The notes under the pieces: generated by a model
Told to the model about the DNA's origin: nothing
Databases searched by the model: none
The model's input: only the letters and a program-made list of their open reading frames with translations
Translations under genes and position numbers: made by a program
DNA from: Bryopsis sp. KO-2023
Taxonomy: Eukaryota > Chlorophyta > Ulvophyceae > Bryopsidales > Bryopsidaceae
Assembly: GCA_030272585.1 (NCBI GenBank)
Contig: BSYQ01000002.1
Span: 7,130,001 to 7,194,000 of the forward strand
Length of the DNA: 64,000 nucleotides
Direction of reading: 5' to 3'
Shown: piece by piece, positions 33,401 through 43,540 of the stretch
How the letters are laid out: the number at the start of each line of letters is the position of its first letter
Position numbering within the stretch: the first letter of the stretch is position 1

Positions 33401-36400
33401 TGGAGATGAAAGGATGTCTGCAACAGAATGGATACTAGGAATGAAGAGATGGTTGCAGAATCAACACATCTTAGAGAGAGACTGGTTATCCTGTTTTCAG
33501 TCACATCTCCAGGGAGATGCACTTAGCTGGTTAAACCTGATGGATATACAGATCATGAATCAGGAAAAGGCAGAGTATGCTAGCTGGCAAGAGTTCACTC
33601 AAGAACTAAGGAATGTTTTTGAGCCAGTCTCCCTAATAGAGACTGCCAGAAAACAATTAAGAACTCTAAGGCAGACTGGAACTGCCTTAGGCTACATCAG
33701 ACTCTTCAGAAAGCTGATGTTTAGACTCCCTAACCTACCTCAGGAAGAAAGGTATGCTGCCTTTGTGGATGGGCTAGCAGATAGAAATATGCAAGCACAG
33801 GTTATGACCCTGTGTGATGGAGATCTGGATAAGGCCATCCTCACAGTCCAAAGACTCTCTGCAACTATAGGCAGTAGAGGTGGCACTACTAGCAGTTTTA
33901 GAGGCAGAGGTAGAGGGAGGGGAAGATTTGGACAGAGAAATACACAGATGTCAGCAGTGATAGCTGCTGCAACATCACAACTGCCCCCTGCAGCAAATTC
34001 AGTTAAGGCTGTGCAGCAGAGAGGTCAGATGGGATCTAGGCCCTCAAGGGGAGGATCCTTCAAGTGTTTTCTATGTGGAAGCACAGAGCATGGGGTGAGA
34101 CAGTGTCCTTAACTGTCCCAAGCTCAGAAAGCCCTGAAGAAGGGAAACTAAAAGAGGAGGCTAGTGTTGGGTCAGCTAAGCCTCCAGATGATATTGAAAT
34201 GAAAGAACCCACTACAAAAACACCAGCCTCACTAAATGATGGTGTTCAAGAGACACCTGTGGTTGCAGCCCCTATTGCAACAGAACAGGAAGCATACACA
34301 CTGGATGGGGTCACTCCAGGAGTGTTAATTCAAAAGAAAAAGCAGTCTCAAAAGAGAGTGGATAAACAAACAGAGGCCACTGTGAGTTTACCCACTAGAG
34401 TGGAAGGAAATGTTGAGGGAAAGGAACCAGTTCAGACTGCAGTAGCTCAGGCTACAGCAGCATATAGAGGATATGAACTGGCAGGATTTATTGGTGCAAA
34501 GAAAGCTACAGCATACATTGATACAGGATCCACTGCTAACTATATTAGCATGGATGCAGTCAAGGAACTGGGACTACAATACAAACCACAAGAAACTCCT
34601 GTTAAGTTTCTAGATGGTACAGAAAGGAAGTCAGTGGGGAGATGTTTTGGCATCCCTTTTGTCTGTGGAAAGATCCAGCTCTCATTTGATGCTGATGTCT
34701 TCCCAGACAGTAATCACCCAATCCTGCTGGGATTGCCCTGGCTCATACACTACAATCCCAAAGTGGATTTTAAGTCAGGAATAATCACAGTAAACAAGGG
34801 CAGAAAGAGTGTAAAATTACCACTCTCAGTGATGCCTGAATATCATCTCAAGCCCACTGGAGCTACAGAACTTTCCTTTTGTTCTAGTGGCAGAATCAAA
34901 AGACAGATAGAAAAAGGGGAAATCAAACACATCATCATGGTGGTGATTAGGCCAGAGGATGAATCAAAGACTGGAGTAGAAACAATCCCAGAACAAAGGG
35001 AAGGGGATGATCTACAGAAAATCCTGCAGGAAGATATGGATCCCAGGATTAAGGAAGTACTGACTCAGTACAGAAAAGTGTTTGCAAAAGATTTGCCTAA
35101 AGGTGTACCTCCTACCAGGCTGGGTCATGAATTCAGGATTGATCTGGAGGAGGGTACTGAACCCATGTACAGGCCACTGTATAAACTGTCTCCTCTTGAG
35201 TTAGATGAGGTTAAAAGACAGTTAGATTACCTTTTGGAGATGGATTTCATTGAACCATCACAATCACCATTTGGGGCACCTATTCTGTTTGTCCCTAAGA
35301 AAGATGGAGGGCTCAGAATGTGCTTAGATTACAGATGGCTGAATAAAAAAACAATTAAAAACAGATACCCTCTGCCCTTACCAGAGGAGATGATTGACAG
35401 GGTGCATGGGGCTAACTATTTCACAAAGATTGACTTGAGATCAGGCTACTGGCAGATGCCTCTAAGGGAAGAGGACAGGCCTAAAACTGCCTTCAGAAGT
35501 AGATTTGGACATTACCAGTTCAAGGTCCTTTCTTTTGGACTTACTAATGCTCCAGCACAATATATGAACATGGTTAATGACATCTTCAAGGATATGCTGG
35601 ATATCTTTGTGCTGATCTTCATTGATGATCCCTTAATCTATTCTAAGAGCATCTCTGAGCATGTAGAGCATTTAGCAGCAGTCTTAGCCAGGCTACAGAA
35701 GTATAGTCTGTTTGCCAAGGCCACCAAAAGTGAAATCTGTGTGAAGGAAACAGATTTCTGTGGATTTTGGTTGAGTGAGAAAGGGATCTCAGCAATGGAT
35801 GTGAAAGTTAAGGCAATCAGGGATTGGAAGCCCTTAAAAACAGTTACTGATGTTAGGAGTTTTCTGGGGATGGTTTCCTTCTATAGGAGATTCATCCCAG
35901 ACTTTGCAAAGATAGCAGGCCCTCTGCATGACTTAACTAAAAAGGATGTCATGTGGGAGTGGGGATCTGCTCAGGAACAGGCTTTTCAAACACTCAAAAC
36001 TGCATTGATGGGGAAACCAGTGCTGATCCATCCTAATCCAGTGAAAGATTACACTGTGATTAGTGATGCATCTGGGGAAGCAACTGGAGGAGTCCTCTGT
36101 CAGGATCATGGCTCTGGATTACAGCCCATAGCCTTTTGCAGTAGAAGATTATCCAAATCAGAACAGAATTACTCAGTGTATGAAAGGGAACTCCTGGGAA
36201 TAGCCTACTGCTTGATGCAGTGGAGGCACTATTTAGAGGGCTGCCCAGGAGAAGTCACAGTCTTTACAGACCACCAGCCACTAACAAACTTTATGGATCA
36301 AAAAATGATGTCAAGGCCTCGGGCCAGGTGGCTGAGAGCAGGACATTTCCTCAGCATCAAACCAAAGATTCAGTACATCCAGGGGAAAATGAATCTAGTG

Positions 36401-39400
36401 GCTGATGCACTATCAAGAAGTCTACCAGCAGAGAATCAAGTGAATGTAGTGAGCTCCTTACAACCTAGTATGGAGGAGATTACACTCTGGGAACAAGCAA
36501 CACTAGCAGATGTTGAGATCAAGGACATCTACACTCAAATACTGGATGGGGAGAGAATTCCAGGCTATGGAATTAATGAATCAGGATTGTTGATTTATCA
36601 AACTCAAGATGGACTCATGAAGTTATGGGTACCTCAGGAACTGAGGATGAAAGTCCTTACAGAAGGACATGATAATCAAATCTCTGGACATCTAGGGATA
36701 GAGAGAACTCTGGAGCTGATGTCCAGGAAATACTACTGGAATGATATGAAAAAGGATGTCCAGGAATATGTCAGGACATGTGAGGTTTGCCAGCAAATGA
36801 AGCCTGAGTTGAGAGCTCAGAAAGGCTTGCTGCAACCTATTCCAGTAGCTGATAAGAAATGGGATCAGATCACTACTGATTTAGTGACTGATTTACCCCC
36901 TGTTGATGGATTTGATTCCATTGCAGTCTTTGTTGATAGATTGACCAAAATGGTGAAGTTCATACCCTGTAGTAAAACAATAGATGCACCAGGGTATGCA
37001 AGGATATTCTTTGATCACATCTTCAGGAATCATGGGATTCCTAGTGTGATAATCAGTGATAGAGACACTAGGTTTGCTAGTAAATTTTGGCAGGAGCTAA
37101 TGAGATGTGTGGGCACTAAAGTGAGAATGTCCACAGCCTTCCATCCTCAAACAGATGGACAAAGTGAAGTCAGCATCAGAACATTAGAGAATTTCCTAAG
37201 ACCCTATGTGGAAGAGCATCCAGAGACATGGATGCAGGGATTAGGGATGGCTGAATTTGCAGCCAACAATGCTGTACACACATCTACAGGATACAGCCCC
37301 TTTTACTTAATGTATGGGGTGCATCCTCAGCTGCCAGGGGATCTACTGGCTGGAAAAGCTCAAGCAGAAGCAGAGTCAGTACAAGAGATGATATCTCATA
37401 TGCAGGAAGTCATCAATGATGCCAAGAACAGATATAAAACAGCCCAAGAGAAGATGAGGCAGCAAGCAAATAAAAGGAGAAGGGATGTACAGTTTCAAGT
37501 GGGAGAAAAGGTGTTGCTCTCCACAAAGACATTGAATTTATCAGTCTTGAAACATATTCCAGTGAAAATCAGAAGAAGATATATAGGGCCTTTTGTTATT
37601 GCTGCTGCAGTGGGATCTGTGGCATATAGATTGGTGTTACCAGATGGATGGAAATTACATCCTGTATTTCATGTATCAAAGTTGAGAAAACTTCAAGAGA
37701 GTTCTAAGTTTCCTAGGGAGGTAATGGCACCTCCAGCAGAATTAGATTCTGAGGGAGAAGAAGAATTTGAAGTTGAGGCTGTAGTAAGACATAAGTTTTC
37801 AGGAAGGAAAAGAAGATTTTTAGTAGTCTGGAAGGGGTATCCACTTAGTGAAGCAACCTGGGAACCCCAAGACAATTTATTGAATGCATCAGAGATCCTG
37901 GCTGATTATAAGAGGAGAGCTGGGATCAGGTAGAAGTTAGATGCACTTTTGATTCTGTGGCTGAAGGATCAGGAATCCCAGAGACTAGGGGATGGGTTGC
38001 ATAAGGGCAGTGAAGTGTTTTCTGAACTTCTGTAGGTTAAGGATTTTATGGGGATCTAATTATCCTTTCAGAAGTGCAGGGAGCTTGGGATTTGCATCAC
38101 CCTAGTTCAGAGTTACTTTTACAGAATCAGAAGGATGCATTTGATGGATACTTGGTGAGGGCACCAACTGCCCCCAGGGGGGAGGCAATTGATACCAGCT
38201 GCTGACGTCCAGGGACGTCAGACGTCAAAGGCGTCATGCATCTGACGTCTGTGAAGCGTCAGATGCATCCCCGGTGAATGACAGCATCCTCCCAAGGAGG
38301 TACTACTGACCTACAGCGAGGAAACCACCGTAAGAGCACAGAGTCAAGACAGTGGTTCGATCATCCAGATTAGGACTTGCGAGACTGAGGTCTTGGGTTC
38401 GAGTCTGAGCGGAAACGTGCTTTGGTCTGGGCTTGTGTGTGAGAGTGTGAGTGAGTCAGGAGTAGAACTGGCCTCTGGTAGTGGGAGTGTTACGGGTGGT
38501 TAGTCACCCTTGGGAAAGTCGAACTGGGAGTTAAAATGATGGGACGCTTGATGTAACCTTGCTTTTCAGTGATCTGTTGGTGTGACCCCGAGTCTGTGAC
38601 CCGTGCGATTTTGTGTGACCGTTCCGCCGCCGCCTCACTCTTTCCCGAGATAGGAGACGTCGCTCGCGGACGTCAGTCCTCCTGAGCGATAACATTTGTT
38701 CATTTGTTGCAGAGAGAACTGCGCAATGTCATTTCAAGGTGGGGGAAGTAGCTCTTTATTATTTGTTGCAAGCTTTTTCAGTGTTGCGTGTTCGGCTTCG
38801 GAACTTTTTACTCCCGTTAAAAATGATATGCCTTGGTGATCTTGTTTGACAACAGGACCGAGGTGTGCCACTGTTCTTGGACGCTGTCAAGAATAGTGAT
38901 CTTAAAACAGTCGAGGTAAAAAAAATCACATTTGGTTCTCTCATCTACTTGTTTCATGTTTCATGTTTCATAACGAAGCATGGTAAATGTGAAATGAAAT
39001 TCTATTTTGTTTCATTTAGCTTTAATTCTTTTTGTAATATCAAAATGTGCACTTTTTCTAGGTATTGATGTCCATGGGATTTGATGTCAATACTCAACAT
39101 GGCGGAAGACATACCATACTTTCCTGGGCAGCCGAGAATGGACATCATTCTATCGTCAAAACACTACTTTTGAAAGGTTTGCCAAAAACTTCACAAGAAA
39201 ACTCTCATTTATTTTTGCTTCTTTTTTCGAAATAGGAAGGATTATTCCCTTATGTTTTATTTAGAGAACTTGTTTTTTTTTTCTAAAAAAATGCCTGGTG
39301 GCTTTCTGAAAATTAGCCTCTCTCTTGAGCTTGAGAAGAAAAGGAAGTTGATATTGTACCTTTGTCGTGCGTGTTCAGGAGCCAATGTTGATTTGAGCGA

Positions 39401-40381
39401 TACATGTAAAAGAACTCCCATGCATTTTGCATCTGGAAATGGCCACTCCGAAGTGGTGAAGGAATTGTTGGACGCTGGTAAGCTTCAGTTTACTTTTCTT
39501 AGTTTCGTACCAAGAATGGAAAACAACAGGGGCACCTCCACTTGCTAAATCGAAGTGCTTGTTGTTTTCACAATGATAATTTTTTTGAGTAGGGTCGAAC
39601 TATTCTTGTTTCTTTTTCTATCTTTTGAAATTCCATGATGAAAATAGTTGGGCGAGGTAAAAATAAATATATACATAACTTTTTTTCATAAAGTTTTTCT
39701 TCTAAGAACAGTTGGAAGCCGAGAAAATTTGATTTATCTTTGTGCTATCCATTTTTGAAGGGAACAAAAGACTTTTTTACGTCAGTTGAAGTGATAAGAT
39801 TAAAAATCCAATTTTTCAGGGGCCAATGTCAATGCTCAAGATCAATCGGGGAACACGGCGCTACATTGGGCGTCAAGGAATGGCCTTCTTGACACAGCCA
39901 GGGAATTGATCAACCACGGTAGCTCCACTCAGATTTTTGAAGCTTTTTTCCTCTGTCCTTTATCCCATGAGGACAATACAAATTCAACTCATGCACAAAT
40001 CTGGCTGCTGATTATTTCTTGTAGAAATGTTTCTGGGCTGGAAAAAATATTCCCTTAAAACACAAGATCTGCTTGTGCCTTGAGTTTTTCTCAGTGCTCT
40101 TCTTTACTCTTTTATCCACTAGAAAATATCTAGCACTCTGTCAAGGAAACATCACCCAATTAAGATCGATATCGAAAATGTGAGATCCTTGTGACAAGAA
40201 AAAGCTCGTATTGGCATCTATTTTTCGATAAAAAAACAATATTGTGGGTTCACATTTTTTCGCAGATGCAAGGAAAGACATTCGCAATAACAATGGGAAA
40301 ACTGTCGCCGAGACTATTTGTGTGAACAATGGGAGCAATGCGATCAAAAAAGAGCTAGAAGACCTTCTCAAAAAAGATTGA
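27473..40381 (+). CDS. Gene B: coiled-coil/ankyrin-repeat protein, 13 exons, 720 aa, LTR element in intron 7
   Basis: Exons: 27473-27581, 27859-27996, 28503-28613, 28850-28987, 29251-29324, 29527-30409, 30527-30721, 38713-38738, 38856-38915, 39062-39176, 39379-39477, 39820-39918, 40266-40381. All introns are GT..AG and all phases fit; the total is 2163 nt ending in TGA. Exons 3-4 are a tandem duplicate of exons 1-2 (residues 1-83 and 83-166; LGEREKPDPQAEIAHL versus LTEKETPDTQAEIVDL). Residues 191-550 are a long coiled coil with an internal 42-residue (six-heptad) repeat. Residues 559-720 hold three ankyrin repeats and a cap (FDVNTQ..AAENGHHSIVKTLL, TPMHFASGNGHSEVVKELL, TALHWASRNGLLDTARELI). 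It is a paralogue of gene A. A chromovirus at 30951-38694 enlarges intron 7 to about 8 kb and sits only 18 bp before the acceptor, so splicing of exon 8 may be impaired. A scaffold function is inferred only. Confidence 0.85.
30951..31432 (+). repeat. 5' LTR
   Basis: Begins TGATACCAG and ends CGATAACA (TG..CA). Near its start it has a perfect 12-bp inverted repeat (atgcatctgacg ... cgtcagatgcat) and TGACGTC motifs of the kind bound by bZIP/CREB factors. Confidence 0.93.
31869..34112 (+). CDS. gag: Gag polyprotein of the chromovirus
   Basis: The structural protein of the element. The N-terminal third is Gln-rich and predicted coiled coil. The middle is Pro/Gly-rich and low in complexity (about residues 330-490). 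Next is a retrotransposon gag capsid-like region (TPPEKFTGDERMSATEWILG, FTQELRNVFEPVS). An Arg/Gly-rich stretch (RGRGRGRGRF) and one CCHC zinc knuckle (CFLCGSTEHGVRQC) lie at the end. Its 3' end overlaps pol, which is in another frame, as in Ty3-type elements that use ribosomal frameshifting. Confidence 0.93.
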   Translation: MPGKSTESQATRMALVPVVTESDMVAISDEVMEGSEVQPMVHQQIQNIQINGSDHTEMQRQIEVWGGTVTNHLQQSLTSMQNQVQQVQVELYTHREQAELHQSTLKEELQSALVHSLEEQSRKLQQTQELHAKDFYQSLTANTNTQLKDLGEQLRSTGKEHAVGMAQWKNKNQTELELFQKKQLALQEQLMLVQKKQQEDINAQLYEVSQHMQRMQKQLMEERESMTNTMTSILQGELDSYPAVIQKMVATAVDETTTAIEDKYNNAEGQKADLEETRWALTDPDYQKAVDGWMKDGILRTPIPPQVMQVHMMQATQTVQNTEEGETEGQTQDIPTSGQPPVQQVIPATSTGAVPPGPSSLGLIDLTSGQQLSMGLPPPILQPPAVTIAPPATFTVGTTPAPSGMGIRPPNPFEQLTSQRAPSGGAPGGNPGDPNGSNGPNGPDRPGMPRASGSGHPGPGNGGDGGGGDGGGPPGGGPPDRDPSGTSGGSGQGPDRPYSKQIKLTPPEKFTGDERMSATEWILGMKRWLQNQHILERDWLSCFQSHLQGDALSWLNLMDIQIMNQEKAEYASWQEFTQELRNVFEPVSLIETARKQLRTLRQTGTALGYIRLFRKLMFRLPNLPQEERYAAFVDGLADRNMQAQVMTLCDGDLDKAILTVQRLSATIGSRGGTTSSFRGRGRGRGRFGQRNTQMSAVIAAATSQLPPAANSVKAVQQRGQMGSRPSRGGSFKCFLCGSTEHGVRQCP
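34064..37933 (+). CDS. pol: Pol polyprotein of the chromovirus
   Basis: Domains in order with approximate residues: aspartic protease (YIDTGST, 150); reverse transcriptase (MCLDYRWLNKKT, 419, to the FIDD box, about 520); RNase H (VISDASGEATGGVL, 664); integrase HHCC zinc domain (GHLGIERT..CEVCQQMK, 870-915); integrase core with D, D and E in DLVTDLP, ISDRDTRF and DGQSEVS (about 937-1032); GPY/F-like segment; chromodomain at the C-terminus (VWKGYPLSEATWEP, 1235-1285). Chromodomains of this family steer integration toward marked chromatin. Confidence 0.95.
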   Translation: MFSMWKHRAWGETVSLTVPSSESPEEGKLKEEASVGSAKPPDDIEMKEPTTKTPASLNDGVQETPVVAAPIATEQEAYTLDGVTPGVLIQKKKQSQKRVDKQTEATVSLPTRVEGNVEGKEPVQTAVAQATAAYRGYELAGFIGAKKATAYIDTGSTANYISMDAVKELGLQYKPQETPVKFLDGTERKSVGRCFGIPFVCGKIQLSFDADVFPDSNHPILLGLPWLIHYNPKVDFKSGIITVNKGRKSVKLPLSVMPEYHLKPTGATELSFCSSGRIKRQIEKGEIKHIIMVVIRPEDESKTGVETIPEQREGDDLQKILQEDMDPRIKEVLTQYRKVFAKDLPKGVPPTRLGHEFRIDLEEGTEPMYRPLYKLSPLELDEVKRQLDYLLEMDFIEPSQSPFGAPILFVPKKDGGLRMCLDYRWLNKKTIKNRYPLPLPEEMIDRVHGANYFTKIDLRSGYWQMPLREEDRPKTAFRSRFGHYQFKVLSFGLTNAPAQYMNMVNDIFKDMLDIFVLIFIDDPLIYSKSISEHVEHLAAVLARLQKYSLFAKATKSEICVKETDFCGFWLSEKGISAMDVKVKAIRDWKPLKTVTDVRSFLGMVSFYRRFIPDFAKIAGPLHDLTKKDVMWEWGSAQEQAFQTLKTALMGKPVLIHPNPVKDYTVISDASGEATGGVLCQDHGSGLQPIAFCSRRLSKSEQNYSVYERELLGIAYCLMQWRHYLEGCPGEVTVFTDHQPLTNFMDQKMMSRPRARWLRAGHFLSIKPKIQYIQGKMNLVADALSRSLPAENQVNVVSSLQPSMEEITLWEQATLADVEIKDIYTQILDGERIPGYGINESGLLIYQTQDGLMKLWVPQELRMKVLTEGHDNQISGHLGIERTLELMSRKYYWNDMKKDVQEYVRTCEVCQQMKPELRAQKGLLQPIPVADKKWDQITTDLVTDLPPVDGFDSIAVFVDRLTKMVKFIPCSKTIDAPGYARIFFDHIFRNHGIPSVIISDRDTRFASKFWQELMRCVGTKVRMSTAFHPQTDGQSEVSIRTLENFLRPYVEEHPETWMQGLGMAEFAANNAVHTSTGYSPFYLMYGVHPQLPGDLLAGKAQAEAESVQEMISHMQEVINDAKNRYKTAQEKMRQQANKRRRDVQFQVGEKVLLSTKTLNLSVLKHIPVKIRRRYIGPFVIAAAVGSVAYRLVLPDGWKLHPVFHVSKLRKLQESSKFPREVMAPPAELDSEGEEEFEVEAVVRHKFSGRKRRFLVVWKGYPLSEATWEPQDNLLNASEILADYKRRAGIR
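38190..38694 (+). repeat. 3' LTR
   Basis: The same ends as the 5' LTR (TGATACCAG .. CGATAACA) and near-identical sequence; slightly longer. TGACGTC-type motifs are clustered in its first 60 bp. Confidence 0.93.
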
Positions 40382-41924
40382 AGAGACCAGTACATTTCGA
40401 CTGCCCTGTTCCTCTGTTGCTTGACTCCATGTAGCAGTAGCTTTTGTTTTTATCAATGTGATATTGTGTTTCTCTTACCAAGGGGCCTATTCCGGTCCTA
40501 TCTTGTTCTGTTGAATTTTTTTTTTGAACAAAAGTCCCAGTTTTGAATTTAGTTCTCGTCTTTTGCTTTTCGTTTCTTTTTTGTCTTTGAGCGGGGGTGT
40601 TTTTGTGCAAATACGTTAAAGAAGAAGTTACATACCTCTATTTGGGAAAGAGTGAGAAGAGTATTTCCTGTCTTTTGAAAAATCCTGCCATGAGATCATG
40701 CTGGGTGGATTTTTTTGAATCGATTTTTCAGCTGCGACAAGTTACTGCTTGCACCAGCTCTATTTTGTACGATCAATGAGCTTTCAAATATGGAGTATTT
40801 CTTTAAAGCAAATTTGAAGGGATGGGATTGCAGTAACTGCGATCATAAAAAGAAAGAAAAACCCTGGCAAGGATGTAATAGTTGTAACATCGAGACACTT
40901 TTTGATTGAAGAAAAATCTGTGATTGGGCAAAGGTGCAAAGTTTTCGCAAAGTGAAGTCCAAGAAGCTCATTCGATACCAATTAGCGCCAACGGCACGTT
41001 GCTTTTTGTTTTTATGTATCGATATTTTGATCAGGGTACCCTCTCGAAGAATACGTCCAGCCAGGTCCACTCTCTTCTCTGTATCGATAAAACTCCCCCA
41101 AGAAGGATCCTCTTTTCTGGAGTATTTTCTTGTTGTTGAGGATATAGTTTCTTTTTTCCCCAAGGGATCTCTCGGAACCCAGTTTCAAGAATGTGCAGGA
41201 GTGAAATATCCTCATTAGGGTTAAGCAGAAATCTGTTTCTTTATTGGTTCTTTTTCTTTGCAGAGCACTGGGATACATGTCTTCCGTCAGCTCTATGTCA
41301 GACATTCAACAGTCCCTCGCAAAGCAAAACAAATCATAACTGATTGAATTTTCCAGGCCAAAGCTTGCAGCTTCAGGGAAAACAAACCATAACCACCGTT
41401 GAAAACATGTTTGTTCACTGAGATCTCACCCAAAGGCAAAACATTCTTCAGCACTGTCTTTTTTATCAGAGCCCTGAGCCAAGAAAAACAAAATCTCGAA
41501 ACCAGATCAAGACTCCCTCGAGAAACGCCAACCATTTTTTTCACAATTTTTGTCTATTCATTTATGAGTCATTTTTCTTTTCTATTCTTTTGGAGGGGAG
41601 GGAGGAGGAGCTGCAAACTTCAACACAAGTCTACCACTGGTTGTATTTGCCAAGGGGGCCTGATTACTGATTACTGATTACTGATTACTAATCGAGTCTG
41701 GGCATGGATAATGAAAAACCCATCCAGAAACAAGCGGAGCGCCCCCTCATTTCTGGAAACGGTTCTCGGAAAACTCACCCCCATTTCCGCAGTTCGGAGC
41801 TCGTCGTGATATGCACTGAGAAGAAGTGGCCCCACTCTGATGATCGAGCAAAGGGATCGACACCGCTTCCTCGGCATCGGCCATCTCCGTCCCAGTCATC
41901 GTTTTTTTCCCCGTTAGAAACATA
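40382..41924. other. Downstream of gene B; no gene recognised
   Basis: AT-rich, with T runs. A 7-bp tandem repeat (ctgatta, four copies) lies at about 41660-41690. A 73-codon frame at 41704-41925 (MDNEKPIQKQAERP) is open but has no recognisable domain. Confidence 0.45.
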
Positions 41925-42630
41925 AAACACGTCCTGGTGTGGTGCGCCGGGGCAGGGGTCGGGGTAGGGTACTTACAACATGGTCGGAAAACGTGTGGAG
42001 CTGGACCGACCCATACGACGATGTGTTGTGGCTTTGGTCACCACGCGTAAGCATCGCGAGGACAGCGATTCGGATCAGTCTGGTTTGGACAGGGGACGTC
42101 TTCGAAGACGTCGGAGAGCCGCTCGATGCGCGAGCACCGCTCGATGCGCGAGCACCGCTCGATGCGCGAGCACCGCTCGATGCGCGAGCACCGCTCGATG
42201 CGCGAGCACCGCTCGATGCGCGAGCACCGCTCGATGCGCGAGCACCGCTCGATGCGCGAGCACCGCTCGAGTTTCTGGCGGTTGGGTGAATCATCCTTGG
42301 GGGGGGGGGGTACTTGAGTGAGACATCGCTGCATGTTATCGTTCGCCCGCTGGTCAAGGGGATCTGCTAGAGGATCCCTGGACATCAGGTCCCGGGTTCG
42401 AACCTTCACTCTCGAATTGTCATGCGCCAGAGAGGTCGTAGCCGCCGGTGCTGAAACCGCCGGCGGGGTTTTGTTTTTGTTTTCGATTCTACTTTTCACC
42501 TTTTTGGGGGGAATTCTCATGCATGTTCGGGAAAAACTACTGTTGTTTTCAATGTGTGTGCGTGTTTTGTTGAATCTTGGATGTTCATGGCTCTGTTAGA
42601 AGTTGCACTAACCCACTTGGTTTCCCAATG
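41925..42630 (+). repeat. Repeat C1, copy e, with internal minisatellite
   Basis: It has gcgtaagcatcgcgaggac, the palindrome gacgtcttcgaagacgtc, an expanded 18-bp array, a G tract near 42305, A and B boxes (about 42350-42405), the GC hairpin and the T-rich tail. The 3' end matches copy a (ctctgttagaagttgcacta). Confidence 0.85.
42123..42270. repeat. 18-bp minisatellite, 8 units
   Basis: The unit ctcgatgcgcgagcaccg is repeated eight times almost perfectly. Each unit holds a small inverted repeat (ctcg..cgag). Other C1 copies have only a single version of this site, so the expansion happened in this copy. Confidence 0.93.
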
Positions 42631-42879
42631 GCTCAATAACCATCTCAGATCTGAGTTTTAAGATGAGAAAAATCTTCCATTTAATGTAAGAATTGAACTA
42701 TTTTTACAGTGCTGTTTGCAATTTGAAAACAAAAACAAAAAAGAGAATCATCAGGATGCCAAAAAAACCAACAAGAACGTCCTTCATTGAACTCAAAAAA
42801 TTATGGAAGGAAAAATTAAAACATTGACCAAGTGGGAGAAGAAAATCAGCCTTCTTGAAAAAGAACCAAAGAGCCATTT

Positions 42880-43540
42880 CATTCAGACGATAATAACTTT
42901 TTTTTTGTGCTTCTCCGTCTCAACCAGTACACCTCCACTTCGCACAGTGAGAGGTATCCGTTGGGGCTTACGCTTGTGACGGTCACAAATCTTCCTCGCA
43001 ACGCACAAGGGAAGGACTTGGTTGTCTTTGGGGCAACCACCCCACCGATCAACTTGATCCCGCTTGTTTGAAACAAGCGGGATTTGACACGGAAAATGGA
43101 TTGTCACCAACAGATATCACCAGGTTGAAACACAGGTTCGGATAGGAGTGTCGGTTGCTTATCGCAACCCTGGAAACGTCGTATTCATCCAGCAAATCGA
43201 CCGACCACCAAGGGTTGACGGTTTCGAGGGTATGTTGGCGGCATTTCCCCTCCCAACGTGGGTTTTCATCTCCATCAACAGCCTTTCCAGGGGAGTGCTC
43301 CCTCTGGGATGGTCTTGTTTGTAGACACCGGACTGCGTAGTAGGCTTTCCTCGTGAAACCAGCTTTTCGGTTCGTTTTCTTTTTTCTGCTGTGCTGGTGG
43401 CAGGGATTCCACACCGAATCCTGTACCTGGCGCGAGAACAGGAATGGACGTTTTTGCTGTAATCCAGTCACACAGAACCTTGATCTCCAACGAGCGCCAT
43501 GTCTGGGCAGACCATTTATCACAAGCATCTTCAAGCCTTT
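42880..43540 (-). pseudogene. FTP (fucolectin-type) lectin, copy 2, frameshifted
   Basis: Minus-strand homologue of the lectin at 17 kb. A signal-like exon end (ITAKTSIPVLAPG) precedes a short intron (gtacagg..cacag), then RKRTEKLVSRGKPTTQS, KAVDGDENPRWEGKCRQHT, NPWWSVDLLDEYDVSRVAI, NLVISVGDNPFSVSNPAC and the C-terminal half FPCALRGRFVTV..NGYLSLCEVEVYW, which is diagnostic of FTP/F5-8C-like lectins. The PAN-like region of the 17-kb copy is absent. The reading frame changes twice within about 30 bp after TTQS and again at a 27-bp palindrome near 43057-43083. These lectins bind fucose and other glycans; this copy is unlikely to make a full protein. Confidence 0.75.

Larger units (their letters stand above)
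30951..38694 (+). mobile_element. Ty3/gypsy LTR retrotransposon, chromovirus clade
   Basis: A 7.7-kb element with two LTRs, TTTGT target duplications (30946-30950 and 38695-38699), a primer-binding site starting TGGTTTCGGAGCC just inside the 5' LTR, a purine-rich tract (aggggggagg) just before the 3' LTR, and gag and pol ORFs. A C-terminal chromodomain after the integrase places it among chromoviruses. It looks whole. The LTRs are nearly identical, so the insertion is young. It lies in the sense orientation within intron 7 of gene B. Confidence 0.95.

Noticed and set aside
42123-42270. CRISPR-like regular array
   Set aside because: The units are contiguous 18-mers without spacers, inside a eukaryotic repeat. 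It is a minisatellite.
42075-42289. Several repetitive ORFs over the minisatellite on both strands
   Set aside because: They are generated by an 18-bp (multiple of three) repeat and so are open in many frames without being genes.
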